From Actinomadura rifamycini DSM 43936 (GTDB lineage: Bacteria; Actinomycetota; Actinomycetes; Streptosporangiales; Streptosporangiaceae): DNA of 63,674 bases. Numbering within the stretch: position 1 is the stretch's first letter; every line of letters begins with the position of its first letter. The stretch covers positions 1-63,674 of the forward strand of contig NZ_AULB01000039.1 of NCBI RefSeq assembly GCF_000425065.1. The letters run 5' to 3'. A model generated the notes under the pieces. That model searched no databases, was not told where the DNA came from, and saw nothing but the letters and a program-made list of their open reading frames with translations. This document shows, piece by piece, positions 1-8,303 of this stretch. A program made the position numbers and the translations under genes.

Positions 1-1158
1 CGGGTGCGGCCGCCCGCCGACGCCGGACGGGCCGCGGCGCTCACCGAGCTGCGGGCCCGCAGCGCGGCGCGCACCGCCGCGACGGCGCGGGGCGTCCCGG
101 CGCCGGACACCGCCGAGCTGGCCGCGCTGGAAGCGGCCGTCGACGCCCGGACCCGGCGCCGCTCCCCCGCCGCGCCGGCGTCCGGGCCCCGCGCCGCGCC
201 GCCCGCCCGGACGCCCGGCGCCACCGAGATCGCGGCGGCGCTGGGCGACCGGGCGCTGGTGGAGCTGATCGCCGTCGGCGCGGAGCTGCACGCGGTGACG
301 ATCGCGGACGGGCGCCTCCGGCGGCACCCGCTGGGGCCCGCGGACGGCGCCCGAAGCGCCGCCCGGGTGCTGCACCTCGCGGCGCGCCGCCTCGCCGCCG
401 CCGACGACCCGGGCGCGGCCGAGGCGCTCGCGAGCGCCGCCGGACGGCTCGACCGGCTCCTGCTGGCCCCGCTGCGGGCCGCCCTCGGCGACCGCGACCT
501 CGTGCTGGCCCCGGCCGGGCCCCTCCACGGGGTCCCCTGGTCCGCGCTGCCGTCGCTGGCCGGCCGCCCCGTCGCGGTCGTCCCGTCCGCGCGCGCCTGG
601 CTGCGGGCCCGCACCGCCGCCGGGCCGCGCCCCCGCGGGCACGTCCTGCTCGCCGCCGGTCCGGGGCTGGAGCACGCCGACCGGGAGATCGCGGCCCTGC
701 GGCGGCTCCACCCGGGCGCGCGCGTCCTGCACGGGCCGCGGGCGCGCGCCGAGACCGTGCGGGACGCCCTGGACGGCGCGTCCCTCGCGCACCTCGCGGC
801 CCACGGCGAGTTCCGCGAGGGCAACGCGCTGTTCTCCCGGCTGCGGCTGGCGGACGGGCCGCTGTTCGTCCACGACCTCGACGCGTTGGCCGCGCCGCCG
901 CGGGTGGTCGTGGTGTCGGCCTGCGACATCGGCCGCGGCGACGAGGGCGACGCCGTGCTCGGCATGGCGGGCGTCCTGCTCGCCCTCGGCACCGCCACCG
1001 TGGTCGCCAGCGTCACGCCCGTCCGGGACGCGGCCGCCCCGGCGTTCATGACCGCCTTCCACCGCGGTCTCGCCGCGGGCCTGCCGCCCGCGCGCGCCCT
1101 CGCCGCCGCCCCGCGCACGCCCGGCGTCACCGGGTTCGTCTGCATGGGCGGCGGCTGA
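1..1158 (+). CDS. CHAT-domain protein (caspase-like protease), 5' end outside window
   Basis: The frame is open at the left edge, so the N-terminus, which in this family often carries TPR repeats, is missing. About 385 residues are visible. The C-terminal half is a CHAT domain: a catalytic-type His lies in the motif HLAAHG (near residue 268 of the visible part) and the matching Cys in VSACDIG (near residue 308), followed by the typical glycine-rich GMAGVLLALGTATVVAS segment. CHAT proteins are cysteine proteases of the caspase/separase clan. Several act in defence or regulated-death systems, but in actinomycetes most are uncharacterised. No partner gene can be judged because the upstream side is cut off. 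The catalytic pair is intact, so an active protease is likely; the role is unknown. Confidence 0.85.
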   Translation, partial: RVRPPADAGRAAALTELRARSAARTAATARGVPAPDTAELAALEAAVDARTRRRSPAAPASGPRAAPPARTPGATEIAAALGDRALVELIAVGAELHAVTIADGRLRRHPLGPADGARSAARVLHLAARRLAAADDPGAAEALASAAGRLDRLLLAPLRAALGDRDLVLAPAGPLHGVPWSALPSLAGRPVAVVPSARAWLRARTAAGPRPRGHVLLAAGPGLEHADREIAALRRLHPGARVLHGPRARAETVRDALDGASLAHLAAHGEFREGNALFSRLRLADGPLFVHDLDALAAPPRVVVVSACDIGRGDEGDAVLGMAGVLLALGTATVVASVTPVRDAAAPAFMTAFHRGLAAGLPPARALAAAPRTPGVTGFVCMGGG

Positions 1159-1160
1159 GC

Positions 1161-1189
1161 ACCGGCCCCCGGCGTCAGCCGGGGCCGGT
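1161..1189. terminator. Hairpin between convergent genes
   Basis: A GC-rich inverted repeat (ACCGGCCCC-CGGC and GCCGGGGCCGGT, loop GTCA) lies between the end of the CHAT gene and the end of the convergent sulfurtransferase gene, overlapping the last codons of the latter. It lacks a T-run, as is usual in actinomycetes. It probably serves both directions. Confidence 0.55.
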
Positions 1190-2068
1190 CGCGACCGGGT
1201 TGGCGGGGTCGGCCACCCAGTTCGACCACGAGCCGACGTAGAGGGCGGCGGGGATGCCCGCGAGGTTCAGCGCGAGGATCTCGTGGGCGGCCGTCACCCC
1301 GGACCCGCAGTAGGCGCCGACGTCGGCCGCGTCGGTCGCGCCGAGCTGGCCGAACCGCTCGCGCAGCAGCCCCGGCGGCAGGAACCGCCCGTCCACGCCG
1401 ACGTTCCCGGACGTCGGCGCGCTGCGGGCGCCCGGGATGTGCCCGGCGACCGGGTCGACGGGCTCCTGCTCGCCGCGGTAGCGCTCGGCGCTGCGCGCGT
1501 CGAGCAGCACCCCGCCCCGCGCGAGCTCCGCCGCGCCCTCGGCGTCCAGCACCGGCAGCCCTCCCGGGGCCGCCAGGAAGTCCCCCGGTTTGGCGTCGGG
1601 TTCCTCGGTGGTCACCGGGCGGCCCGCCTCCGTCCAGGCCCGGTAGCCGCCGTCCAGGACCCGCACCCGGTCATGGCCGAAATAGCGGAGCGACCACCAG
1701 ACGCGCGCCGCGGCCGTCGAGTCGGCGTCGTCGTACACCACGACGAGGCGGTCCGACGACACCCCGGCGCGCCGCATCGCCGCCTCGAAGTCCCCGGCGG
1801 CGGGCAGCGGGTGCCGCCCGGCCGGGCCCGGCGGCCCGGTCACCTCCCCGTCCAGGTCGACGAAGACCGCGCCGGGCAGATGGCCCTCGCGGTAGGACTC
1901 GATCCCCGGGGGGCCGGCCAGCCGCCACCGCGCGTCCAGCAGCACCACGGGCGCCCGCCGCCTGATCAGCCGGTCCAGCGCGGGCACGTCGATGAGGGGG
2001 TTCACACCGCCAGTCTGAACGCCGTCGCCCGGGTTGGGGAGAGGTGAATCCTGGTTCGTCACAGTCAT
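1175..2068 (-). CDS. Thiosulfate/3-mercaptopyruvate sulfurtransferase (two-domain rhodanese)
   Basis: The protein is 297 residues with two rhodanese folds, about residues 28-140 and 165-290. The second holds the active-site loop CGSGVTA, with the nucleophilic Cys near residue 254. The CGSGVT form is typical of mercaptopyruvate sulfurtransferases, while thiosulfate enzymes usually have a CRKG-type loop; substrate assignment from this alone is not firm. It would transfer sulfane sulfur to cyanide or another thiol acceptor in the cytoplasm. The ATG at 2068 has a GGAGGA 14 nt upstream. A GTG at 2005, starting VNPLID, fits the usual family length better, so the true start may be there. It lies 22 nt behind the phosphatase-fold gene and is probably co-transcribed with it. 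Confidence 0.88.
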   Translation of the reverse strand: MTVTNQDSPLPNPGDGVQTGGVNPLIDVPALDRLIRRRAPVVLLDARWRLAGPPGIESYREGHLPGAVFVDLDGEVTGPPGPAGRHPLPAAGDFEAAMRRAGVSSDRLVVVYDDADSTAAARVWWSLRYFGHDRVRVLDGGYRAWTEAGRPVTTEEPDAKPGDFLAAPGGLPVLDAEGAAELARGGVLLDARSAERYRGEQEPVDPVAGHIPGARSAPTSGNVGVDGRFLPPGLLRERFGQLGATDAADVGAYCGSGVTAAHEILALNLAGIPAALYVGSWSNWVADPANPVATGPG

Positions 2069-2090
2069 CCAGGCTACGCAGTTCCTCCGC

Positions 2091-3218
2091 TCATGTCGGC
2101 CCGGACACGGTGAGCATCGGCACCAGCCGCTCCGCCGCGATCATCGAGCCGTGCATGCCGACCATGCGCTCCAGCCACGGCTCCCGCTCGGACGCGACGA
2201 TGGCCAGACCCCCGTGCGGGACCGCGACCACGTCCCCGATCCGCTCGGCCATCCCGGGCGCCACCGGGCCGAACCAGCCGTCCGCGACGGCCTCCTCGCG
2301 CGGCACCACCCACGCGCGGTCGCCCACGACCGCCCGCCACGCCGCGAGGACGTCGTCGCGCGCCCCCGGCTCGGCGTACACGTAGCGGCAGCGCGCGTCC
2401 CCGCCGAGCATCGCGACACCGTCCAGCAGCGCGGGCGTCCGGTCGACGTCCAGCCGCTCCCCCGGGTCGACCATCCCGTGGTCGGACGTCACGCACAGCA
2501 GCGCGCCGGGCGGCAGCACGCTCGCGATCCGCTCGACGAGCAGGTCGACGAACCGGAGCTGGAACCGCCACTCCGCCGAACCCACGCCGCGGCGGTGCCC
2601 GGTCGCGTCCAGGTCGGAGTGGTACACGGTCACGTACGCGCGGTCGCCCTCCCGCAGCGCCGCCCCCGCGCGGCCGACGAGCTCGCCCAGGGCGTCCGCG
2701 GGAAGGTACTCGGCGCCGCGCGACGTGGCGCGGCTCAGCGGGGTGCGCCGCAGGTTCCACAGCCCGATGTACCGGACGGCGACGCCGTCGGCGACGGCCC
2801 GCTCGTACACGGTCGGCACCGGCTGGAACTCGCCCGGGTCGACCCCGGCGTCGTCGCTCCAGCGCAGCAGGTTCAGCAGCCCGCCCGCCTCCGGCACCGC
2901 GACCTGGAGGCCGAGCAGCCCGTGCCCGCCCGGCGGCAGGCCCGTGCCGAGCGACGCGATGCTGGTCACCGTCGTCGCGGGCAGCCCGGCGTCGATCGCG
3001 CGGCCGCCCAGCGAGGTGAGGAACGGGGCCTCGTCCGGGTGGGCGCGCAGCTGCTCCCAGCCGAGCCCGTCGACCAGCAGGACGCAGACGCGCGCGGCGG
3101 GCGGCAGCCCCAGCACGTTCGCCGCCCCGGGGACGCCCAGCGCCGCCAGCACCGACGGCGACACGTCGGCGAGGGTGCCCGTCCCGTAGCGCGGGACGGG
3201 CGGCGGCGGTGCGGTCAC
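2091..3218 (-). CDS. Alkaline phosphatase superfamily protein (nucleotide pyrophosphatase/phosphodiesterase type)
   Basis: The protein is 375 residues from a GTG start that overlaps the stop of the upstream DUF5998 gene by 4 nt (GTGA). The metal-binding pattern of the alkaline phosphatase fold is complete: Asp in LLVDGLG, a Thr nucleophile in the stretch ATTVTS, HSDLDATGHRRG, SDHGM and a final HGSM. This places it with type I phosphodiesterase/nucleotide pyrophosphatases, which hydrolyse phosphodiester or pyrophosphate bonds of nucleotides or lipids. No signal peptide is visible, so it is probably cytoplasmic. It forms a tight operon with DUF5998 upstream and the sulfurtransferase downstream. 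The substrate is unknown. Confidence 0.87.
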   Translation of the reverse strand: MTAPPPPVPRYGTGTLADVSPSVLAALGVPGAANVLGLPPAARVCVLLVDGLGWEQLRAHPDEAPFLTSLGGRAIDAGLPATTVTSIASLGTGLPPGGHGLLGLQVAVPEAGGLLNLLRWSDDAGVDPGEFQPVPTVYERAVADGVAVRYIGLWNLRRTPLSRATSRGAEYLPADALGELVGRAGAALREGDRAYVTVYHSDLDATGHRRGVGSAEWRFQLRFVDLLVERIASVLPPGALLCVTSDHGMVDPGERLDVDRTPALLDGVAMLGGDARCRYVYAEPGARDDVLAAWRAVVGDRAWVVPREEAVADGWFGPVAPGMAERIGDVVAVPHGGLAIVASEREPWLERMVGMHGSMIAAERLVPMLTVSGPT

Positions 3219-3796
3219 CGGGCGGTCGCGGTGGACAGCGCCTCCGCGAACGCCAGCACCTGCCCGACGGCGTCCGCGCCGTCCGCGGCCTCGCTCACCC
3301 GCAGCGACAGGTCGTCGGCCGTGACGCTGCCGGTGTAGCCGTGGTCGGCCTCGCAGTTCTCGTCGCCGCAGGTCGCGGGCTCGAGGTCGATGTGGGCGAT
3401 GGCGCCCCACCCGATCGTCAGGACGACCTCGGTGGGCGGCACGCCCGGCACGTACGACGCGGGGTCGGGGACGACCCGCGTCACCGCCACGGACTGGACG
3501 CGGTCCAGCTTGACGGCCTCGGTGGTCGTGGAGGCGTGCGGCCGGGGCATGCCCTCGCCCGGGGGGTGCTCGTCGGTGTGGCACACCAGCAGCCGGCTCG
3601 CGGACAGGACCAGCACGGTCACATGCCGGCGCACCTCCATCGCCGGGTCGAACGTCGCCTCGTGGTGCACCACGTAGGCGGTGACCGGCTCGTCACCGAC
3701 GGCCGACTCGACCGCGTCCGCGACCAGGGCCGGGTAGTAACCGCTGCGCTCGATGGCCGTGCGCAGCCCGTTGGCGGTCGCTCGCGTTTCCCTCAT
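3215..3796 (-). CDS. DUF5998 family protein
   Basis: A 193-residue protein that I recognise as the actinobacterial DUF5998 family from the segments near IERSGYYPALVADAVESAV and HHEATFDP, and from the late Cys/His cluster CGDENCEADHG. It has no signal peptide or membrane segment. The family has no assigned function. The chosen ATG lacks a Shine-Dalgarno (SD) sequence but has CAGGAT ending 6 nt upstream, which fits a leaderless transcript. The reading frame continues far upstream into Gly/Ser-rich sequence antisense to the proline-rich gene; that extension is not believed. It is first in an operon with the phosphatase-fold and sulfurtransferase genes. Confidence 0.85.
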   Translation of the reverse strand: MRETRATANGLRTAIERSGYYPALVADAVESAVGDEPVTAYVVHHEATFDPAMEVRRHVTVLVLSASRLLVCHTDEHPPGEGMPRPHASTTTEAVKLDRVQSVAVTRVVPDPASYVPGVPPTEVVLTIGWGAIAHIDLEPATCGDENCEADHGYTGSVTADDLSLRVSEAADGADAVGQVLAFAEALSTATAR

Positions 3797-3905
3797 GGCC
3801 CCATCCTGCCTTGTTCGGGCCCGGACGTGCACACGACCGGGCCCGGCGACGCACCCGGCGTCCGCCCGCGCGGTCATCGCCGCCCCTCCGGGGTACGAAA
3901 CGGAC

Positions 3906-4211
3906 ATGAGTGACAAGGATCCGATGCCGGGCCCGCCGCCGGTGCCGCCCCCCACGCCCGACCCGGCGCCGCCGCCCCAACCGCCCGTCCCGCCCGAACC
4001 GCCCCCGGGCCCGACCCCGGGGCCTCCGCCGCGCCCACCGGGCCCCGTCCCGCCGGGCCCCGCCCCCGACCCCGTCCCGCCCGGCCCACCGCCGGAGCCG
4101 ACACCACCGGGCCCCGCCCCGGACCCGAGCCCACCCGTCCCGGACCCCGACCCGATCCCCCCAGGCCCCGAACCCGCCCCACCCGAACCAGGCCCAGCCA
4201 CCCCCACCTAA
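3906..4211 (+). CDS. Proline-rich small protein of unknown function
   Basis: A 101-residue protein, more than half proline, built from PPGP, PDP and PEP units after a short start MSDKDPMPG. There is no hydrophobic segment or recognisable domain. It would be an extended, acidic, polyproline-type chain and would need EF-P for translation through its PPP runs. The ATG is preceded by TACGAA ending 6 nt upstream, as expected for a leaderless start; there is no SD. It is divergent from DUF5998 and followed by repetitive GC-rich DNA. Low-complexity GC-rich DNA can open chance frames, so expression is not certain. Confidence 0.5.
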   Translation: MSDKDPMPGPPPVPPPTPDPAPPPQPPVPPEPPPGPTPGPPPRPPGPVPPGPAPDPVPPGPPPEPTPPGPAPDPSPPVPDPDPIPPGPEPAPPEPGPATPT

Positions 4212-4725
4212 CCGCCGGGCCCCGCGCCGCCCGGCCACGCCGCCGGGCCGGGCCCGCCTGCCCACCGAGCTGCCCCACCGCCAGACCACCGGGCCGCCGC
4301 GCCAACGGGCTGCCGCGCCGGGCCACCAGGCCGCCGCGCTGCCGGGCCACCGCGCCGCGCCGCAGGCTTCCATGCTGCCGCGCCGCCACGCCAGCGGGCC
4401 ACCAGGCCGCGGGCCGCCAGACCGCCAGGGCACCGCGCCACCGGGCCTCCGCGCCGCACCGGGCCACCGCGCCGGGTCGCCGGGCCGCGCCGCGTCAGGC
4501 CGCTAAGCCGCCGCGCCGCTGGGCCTGCAGGCTTGGCCGCTTCGCAGCGTCGGCGTCGACACTCCGCTGCGCGAGGGCGCCTGGGTTGTGGACTCGGTCG
4601 TTCCGTAGTGCCGGCGTCGACGCTTCGCGACGTACGAGGGGCCGGGGCCTGTGGGTGTGGTCGTTGTGCCTCGTCGGTGTCGGCGCGTCCACGGCCCCGG
4701 ACGGTCGTCGGGCGGGGGTGGGCGG
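4212..4725. repeat. Gene-free repetitive GC-rich region
   Basis: This 514-nt gap lies between two convergent genes. The first part (about 4212-4500) is low-complexity DNA made of degenerate GGGCCACC and GCCGCGCC motifs, open in several frames but without protein-like composition. The second part holds about two and a half diverged tandem units of 61-63 bp starting near 4535, 4596 and 4659. Each begins with a GGYCGYT-like motif and, in the first two units, carries GGCGTCGAC about 18 nt later. I see no promoter or RNA gene. Confidence 0.55.
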
Positions 4726-7197
4726 TCAGGTGATCGGGGCGGTGTCCGGGCCGCGGAGGCGGCGCGGGCCCAGTTCGGGGCGGGGGCCCAGCGGACGTTC
4801 GAGGCGGAGCGCGACATCGCGGACGGCGGCGCCCGAACCGTCCGCGACCACCGGGTTCAGCTCCAGTCGGGCGACCTCGGGCAGGTCGAAGCCGAGCCGC
4901 GACACCCGCATCACCAGCTCCTCGAGGGCCGACACGCGGACGGGTTCGGCGCCGCGGTGGCCGAGCAGGAGCGGGGCCGTCCGGATCGCGCGGATCAGCT
5001 CGGCGGCGTCCACGTCCGACAGGGGGCCGAGGCGGTAGGCGCGGTCGTCCAGCAGCGCGGCCGTCTCGTCGGCGAGGCCGAAGGAGACGACGGCGCCGAA
5101 CGACGGGTCCTCCATGGTGACGATGCGCGTCGGGACCCCGGCGCGGGCGTCGTCCCGGTCGACCTCGATGCCGTAGCAGGCGAGCAGCTCGGCGGCCTGC
5201 TCGGGCGTCGCGTGCACGGGCGCGCCGCCGTCGAGCCAGCCCTCGACGAGCGTCCGGGCGCGGCGGCGGTCGGCGCCCTCGAACTCGGGCATCGACCCGG
5301 CGGGGCGGCGCCGCCACTGGGCGTAGCGGATCACGTAGGCGAGGGCCCGGACGGCGTCCTCGGGCGCGGGGTACGAGGGCACCGAGCCCTCGGCGGGCGA
5401 CCCGTCCGGCGCCGTGATCCGCAGGTCGGCGGGCATGCCCTCGGAGCCCAGGTACGTCGCCACGACCGGTTTGGGGCTGGCCGCGGCGAGCCGGAGGATC
5501 TTCTCGGGGACGCGCAGGTCGTAGCCGCCGATCGTCGGCGGGGTGAACAGCGCGACGACCGCGTCGACCGCGTCGTCCTCGAGCGCGGCCGCGAGGCCCG
5601 CCTCGAAGTCGTCGGCGTCCGCGCGCGGGCCGAGGTCGATGCGCGGCCGGACCTGGAGGCCGAGCGCCGTCGCCGCGTCCTGCGCCAGCAGGCCGAGCGA
5701 GTCGGAGTTGTCGATGATCGCGATGCGGTCGCCCTCGGGCAGCGGCTGGTAGGCCAGGAGCTGCGCGACGTCGAACAGCTCGGACAGGTCCTCCACCCGG
5801 ATGACGCCCGCCTGCTCGAACAGCGCGCTGACCGCATGGTCGGGCAGCGTGAGCGCGCGCGCGGCGTGCCCGATGGGGACGCCCTGGGTGCTGCGCCCGC
5901 TCTTCACCGCGACGATCGGCTTGCGCCGGCCGAGCCTGCGCGCCAGCCGCGCGAACTTGCGGGGATTGCCCAGCGACTCCAGGTAGAGCAGGACCGCCTT
6001 GGTGGCCGGGTCCTCCTCCCAGTACTGCATGAGGTCGTTGCCGGAGACGTCCGCCCGGTTCCCCGCGGAGACGAACGTGGACAGCCCGAGCCCGCGCTCG
6101 GCCGTCCGCTGCAGGATCGCGATGCCCAGCGCGCCCGACTGCGAGAAGAACCCGATCGGGCCCCTCCCGGGCATGGTCGGCGCCAGGGTGGCGTTCAGCC
6201 GCACGTCCGGGTCGGTGTTGGCGATCCCCAGGCAGTTGGGCCCGACGACCCGCATCCCGTACGCGCGCGCCATCCGCACGAGCTCGTCCTGGCTCGCGCG
6301 CCCCTCCGGCCCCGTCTCCCCGAAGCCGGACGACACGACCACCAGCCCCCGGACGCCCTTCGCCGCGCACTGCTCCACGACCTCGTGGACGGCGTCCGCC
6401 CGCACGGCCACGACGGCGAGGTCGACGTCGTCCGGGATCTCCAGGACGGACGCGTACGCGCGGACGCCCGCGACCGCCGTGGCCGTCGGGTGCACCGGGT
6501 ACACGGGGCCGCTGAAGTCGCCCGCCAGCAGGTTCCGCAGGACGGTCTGCCCGACGGTGTGCTCGGCGCGGCTCGCGCCGATCACCGCGACCGACCCCGG
6601 GAACAGCAGCCGCTGGATCGACCGGGACTCCGCCCGGTGCTCGCGCGCCGCCATGACCTCCATCGACGTCTCCGTCGGCTCCAGGTCGAGGACGAGCTCG
6701 ATCACGCCCTCCTCGAACCGCTGCTCCGCCTGGTAGCCCGCCTCCCGGAACACGCGGGTCATCCGCCGGTTGTCGGGCAGGACGCTCGCGACGAACCGCC
6801 GCACGCCCCGCTCCCGCGCCGCCGCCGCGATGTGCTCCAGCAGCACCGCCCCGATCCCCCGCCCCTGGTGGGCGTCCTCCACGAGGAACGCGACCTCGGC
6901 GGTCTCCGGCGCGTCCGCGAGCCGGTCGTACCGGACGACCGCCACCATCTCCTCGCCGATCGTGGCGATCAGCCCGACCCGCCGGTCGTAGTCGACGCCG
7001 GTGAAGTGCTCGATCTCCCGATCGGTCAGGTAGGGGCGCGGGGAGAAGAAGCGGTAGTAGATCGTCTCCGGGGACAGCCGGGCGTAGAACACCCGCAGGC
7101 GCTCGGCGTCGTCGCGCCGGATGGGGCGCAGATGGGCGGTCCCGCCGTCGCTGAGGACGACGTCCGCCTCCCACTGCACCGGATAACCCTCGGTCAC
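4726..7197 (-). CDS. GNAT acetyltransferase fused to NDP-forming acyl-CoA synthetase-like domains (Pat type)
   Basis: An 823-residue protein. Residues about 10-165 are a GNAT domain with the acetyl-CoA loop VEDAHQGRGIGAVLLEH. Then follow a CoA-binding Rossmann domain (SVAVIGASR), a succinyl-CoA-ligase-like domain (FFSQSGALG) and a C-terminal ATP-grasp-like part (DPSFGAVVSFG, LELNPVV). This is the layout of Pat protein lysine acetyltransferases, which acetylate and inactivate acyl-CoA synthetases. The ATP-grasp part looks shortened: the usual segment with the ATP-binding Lys and the HKSD..GGV-like motif is absent between YGIEV and the DPSFG strand, so the synthetase half is probably regulatory. 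The GTG start is supported by TACCCT ending 7 nt upstream (leaderless). A palindrome covers this start. Confidence 0.85.
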   Translation of the reverse strand: MTEGYPVQWEADVVLSDGGTAHLRPIRRDDAERLRVFYARLSPETIYYRFFSPRPYLTDREIEHFTGVDYDRRVGLIATIGEEMVAVVRYDRLADAPETAEVAFLVEDAHQGRGIGAVLLEHIAAAARERGVRRFVASVLPDNRRMTRVFREAGYQAEQRFEEGVIELVLDLEPTETSMEVMAAREHRAESRSIQRLLFPGSVAVIGASRAEHTVGQTVLRNLLAGDFSGPVYPVHPTATAVAGVRAYASVLEIPDDVDLAVVAVRADAVHEVVEQCAAKGVRGLVVVSSGFGETGPEGRASQDELVRMARAYGMRVVGPNCLGIANTDPDVRLNATLAPTMPGRGPIGFFSQSGALGIAILQRTAERGLGLSTFVSAGNRADVSGNDLMQYWEEDPATKAVLLYLESLGNPRKFARLARRLGRRKPIVAVKSGRSTQGVPIGHAARALTLPDHAVSALFEQAGVIRVEDLSELFDVAQLLAYQPLPEGDRIAIIDNSDSLGLLAQDAATALGLQVRPRIDLGPRADADDFEAGLAAALEDDAVDAVVALFTPPTIGGYDLRVPEKILRLAAASPKPVVATYLGSEGMPADLRITAPDGSPAEGSVPSYPAPEDAVRALAYVIRYAQWRRRPAGSMPEFEGADRRRARTLVEGWLDGGAPVHATPEQAAELLACYGIEVDRDDARAGVPTRIVTMEDPSFGAVVSFGLADETAALLDDRAYRLGPLSDVDAAELIRAIRTAPLLLGHRGAEPVRVSALEELVMRVSRLGFDLPEVARLELNPVVADGSGAAVRDVALRLERPLGPRPELGPRRLRGPDTAPIT

Positions 7198-7209
7198 GTA
7201 ACCGAGGGT
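7186..7209. promoter_or_regulatory. Perfect inverted repeat over the GNAT/ACS start codon
   Basis: ACCCTCGGT and ACCGAGGGT form perfect 9-bp arms around CACGTA. On the minus strand the repeat covers the proposed -10 hexamer TACCCT, the start point and the GTG start codon. A repressor bound here would block initiation; as RNA it would be a start-site hairpin. It is a candidate operator. Confidence 0.5.
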
Positions 7210-7363
7210 AAGGCACGCCGAACCGGCGCCCGCTCCAGGGAAAAACACGGGTTCCTCGTTTTCGCTGCGCGTTCGAGACCTCAACGGGGCTCCGGAGCTG
7301 TTAACGTCGAGCCACGCCCAGGATGCCGCTCGCGCGGGCCGTGTTGATCGAGGTGATGACTCC

Positions 7364-8287
7364 ATGACGCGCGTGGTCGTGGTCGGCGATCTGATGACAG
7401 ACACCGTGGCCCGTGCCGCGTTTCCCCTGGCCAAGGGGAGCGACACGCCTGCCGCCGTGACGACCCACGGAGGCGGTTCGGGCGCCAACGTGGCCGCCTG
7501 GCTCGCCGTGGAGGAGGAGGTCGAGGTGGCCTTTGTCGGCCGCCGAGGCTCCGACATCGCGGGCCGGAACCGGGACATGGAGATGATGGGGTACGGCGTC
7601 GACGCCCGCCTCGTCATGGACGCCGAACGTCCCACCGGCACCTGTGTGGTGATGGTCACGCACAAAGGCGACCGCACCATGCTGTCGGACCCCGGCGCCA
7701 ACGGCGCGCTGCTGCCCGAGGACATCGAGCGCTGCGGCGACCTGTTCGTCCAGGGCACCCATCTGCACCTCTCCGGCTACTCGCTGATCAACGAGGGCTC
7801 CCGGAAGGCCGCCATCGTCGCGCTGGACATGGCGCGCAAGGCGCAGATGTCCGTCTCGGTCGACGGCGGCTCGTTCTCCCCGCTCAAGCGGATGGGCGCC
7901 GAGCCCTTCCTGGAGTGGACGCAGGGCGCCCGGCTGCTGATCGTGAACGCCAAGGAGGCGGAGATCCTCACCGGCCGGGACACTCCCGACCAGGCCGCCA
8001 AGGTGCTCACCGCCTGGTACCCCCAGGTCGTGATCAAAGACGGTGCCGACGGCGCCCTCTGGTACACCAACGGCCGCCCCGAGCCGGTCACCGTCGCCGC
8101 CGAGCCCGTCGACAAGGTCGTGGACGGCACCGGCGCGGGCGACGCGTTCGTCGCCGGGTTCCTGCCGCCGTGGCTGGACGGCAAGCAGCCCGCCGACGCC
8201 CTCACCGCCGGCTGCCGCCTCGCCGCCCGCGCCATGCGGCACCTCGGCGCGCGCCCCACCCTCGACGTCGTCGACAACCAGATCTGA
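7364..8287 (+). CDS. PfkB family carbohydrate (ribokinase-like) kinase
   Basis: A 307-residue protein of the ribokinase/PfkB family. The N-terminal substrate motif GGGSGANVA lies near residue 36, and the C-terminal signature DGTGAGDAF near residues 254-262, with Asp260 as the probable catalytic base. It would phosphorylate a sugar or nucleoside hydroxyl with ATP in the cytoplasm. The sequence does not decide the sugar. An SD-like GAGGTG lies 8 nt before the ATG. It is divergent from the Pat-type gene and convergent with the LysR-type gene 16 nt downstream, so it is probably monocistronic. Confidence 0.9.
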   Translation: MTRVVVVGDLMTDTVARAAFPLAKGSDTPAAVTTHGGGSGANVAAWLAVEEEVEVAFVGRRGSDIAGRNRDMEMMGYGVDARLVMDAERPTGTCVVMVTHKGDRTMLSDPGANGALLPEDIERCGDLFVQGTHLHLSGYSLINEGSRKAAIVALDMARKAQMSVSVDGGSFSPLKRMGAEPFLEWTQGARLLIVNAKEAEILTGRDTPDQAAKVLTAWYPQVVIKDGADGALWYTNGRPEPVTVAAEPVDKVVDGTGAGDAFVAGFLPPWLDGKQPADALTAGCRLAARAMRHLGARPTLDVVDNQI

Positions 8288-8303
8288 CGACCGCCGCGGC
8301 CCG

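Noticed and set aside
4208..7216. Long minus-strand frame through the Pat-type gene and the repeat region
   Set aside because: It is a shifted-frame shadow of the Pat-type gene; its tail is low-complexity Arg/Ala/Gly sequence from the repeats.
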